Shown piece by piece: positions 41,131 through 41,927 of a stretch of DNA of 41,927 nucleotides. Source of the stretch: CAVUCE01 sp963739985 (GTDB lineage Bacteria > Bacteroidota > Ignavibacteria > Ignavibacteriales > Ignavibacteriaceae); the NCBI GenBank assembly GCA_963739985.1, contig CAVUCE010000002.1:1-41927 (forward strand), in the 5' to 3' direction. A model generated the notes under the pieces. That model ran no database searches. It had not been told where the DNA came from and saw nothing but the letters and a program-made list of their open reading frames with translations. The first letter of the stretch is position 1; each line of letters starts with the position of its first letter. The translations under genes were made by a program, and so were the position numbers.

Positions 41131-41814
41131 TTATACATCTTGTGCATAGGTATCGGAATACTGCACTATTTTTCCATCCGCGTCTTTTGTTGCTACGCTT
41201 ACGAATAACAGCTTCGTATTGTATTTGGCAATCTCGTTCTGCTGAACTTGATCTATCGCGAGTGATAGACTCAATGCCGAGCTTGGATCGTAATCGCTTT
41301 CCGTATCTTTGAATGTGATGATTTTGAAAAAATCATCACCGGGATCTATAGGATCATAAACAGAGAGCATTACTGAGGCAGAAAGATCTTTTTCATCAGC
41401 GGAGAAGTGCGTGTATGCGTTTAGTGCACCGAGATCGATTGAGATTGTATCAGTCGTAACGCTTGCACTTGTTACATCAAGCTGAAATCCTCCCGGTGTA
41501 ATGATGTTCTGATCTGTTGGGTTTTTAGGACCGGAGTACGCAAAGTTCTTTTTGAAGATTGTGTTGATTGCCGAAAGTCTCGGGAGTTTTGCTTTGTCCC
41601 AAATGCTGGATAGATCATCAATACTTTTAACGGATTTTGCAAAAGATGCCGTAACTGTGAATCTGTTTCTTATTGCAACTACGTTATCTGCTCTGCTAAC
41701 ATTTACATTTGATGGACGCGCGGAAAGAATTGTTTGTCCCTGCACTGTTCTTGCGGAAAGGTTACCTAGTTTACCGCTAAGAGTTCCAAGAACCGAACCT
41801 TTTAGTCGAGCCAT
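41131..41814 (-). CDS. DUF6266-like protein (phage-associated)
   Basis: A 227-aa protein beginning MARLKGSVLGTLSGKLGNLS, ARTVQGQTILSARPSNVNVS, the hallmark of a Bacteroidota family found in phage and mobile regions (DUF6266-like). The remainder is two beta-rich parts joined by NFAYSGPKNPTDQNIITPGG and PGGFQLDVTSASVTTDTISI. AAAGGAG lies 7 nt upstream. Upstream sequence to the window end (41815-41927) shows only the leader. Its function is unknown; a virion-associated role is possible. Confidence 0.7.
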   Translation of the reverse strand: MARLKGSVLGTLSGKLGNLSARTVQGQTILSARPSNVNVSRADNVVAIRNRFTVTASFAKSVKSIDDLSSIWDKAKLPRLSAINTIFKKNFAYSGPKNPTDQNIITPGGFQLDVTSASVTTDTISIDLGALNAYTHFSADEKDLSASVMLSVYDPIDPGDDFFKIITFKDTESDYDPSSALSLSLAIDQVQQNEIAKYNTKLLFVSVATKDADGKIVQYSDTYAQDV

Positions 41815-41927
41815 AATATTGCTCCTTTCAATAATTGATTTCTAAATACTGAAGCTTGAGGGTTTGAGCGTGACCAAGCTTCTGAAGCAATTTTAAGTAT
41901 CATGGATTGTTTTATCACTGTAGATTT

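Overview
The window is AT-rich DNA that most resembles an Ignavibacteria/Ignavibacteriales genome (Bacteroidota-Chlorobiota side). The best clue is the secreted protein at 28789-29679, whose tail (NYPNPFNPTTTIEYSIP, then an AGNFVETKKLLLLK end) is the type IX secretion sorting domain typical of that group. Short lipoproteins with clean lipoboxes, intergenic AATTGATA runs and Bacteroidota-type families (DUF6567-like, DUF6266-like) agree. This is a lineage inference, not an identification.

Layout. (1) 1-10634 is a phage-derived head and lysis block. Leftward genes: frameshifted small and large terminase subunits, a DUF935/Mu gp29-like portal, holin-like and unknown small proteins, and an M15 endopeptidase. 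Rightward genes: a Mu I-like protease/scaffold, the major capsid protein, a 380-bp tandem repeat tract, a small head protein, a DUF2190 decoration protein and an unknown protein. No tail genes or integrase are visible. (2) 10793-21625 is a defence block on the minus strand: a lipoprotein, then a type I restriction-modification operon in the order hsdM, Fic, small ORF, KilA-N remnant, hsdS, GxxExxY, higB, higA-ImmA, hsdR. hsdM and hsdR are cut by many single-base indels; the genes between them are intact. (3) 22274-31231 is an integron-type cassette array with no integrase in the window (CALIN-like). Nine cassettes, all on the minus strand, each carry a gene followed by an attC site with 7-bp RYYYAAC/GTTRRRY-type ends. 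Most cargo is exported (lipoproteins, a T9SS protein, a barrel-like protein), plus a methyltransferase, a SnoaL-like protein and a toxin-antitoxin pair. (4) 32094-38173 holds two diverged copies of one small-gene module in inverted orientation: unknown ~125 aa protein, SymE/AbrB-like protein, ArdC-N-like protein, ~69 aa protein, a swapped small gene, and a Sak4/RecA-like ATPase. Between them lies a fragment resembling the 3' end of tmRNA with its terminator, a likely attachment site. (5) 38253-41814 is another phage segment on the minus strand, with holin, GH108 endolysin, spanin-like and TM/coiled-coil genes and a DUF6266-like protein.

Four non-coding repeat families tie the regions together: a ~300-380 bp element in four same-strand copies (1, 21.7, 26.9 and 31.2 kb) that sits at module borders; a ~200 bp double-hairpin element in the phage parts (six copies); GC-rich REP-like palindromes, several of them inside attC sites; and the 380-bp tandem array. 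Together they describe a plastic accessory region in which phage, defence and integron modules have been joined.
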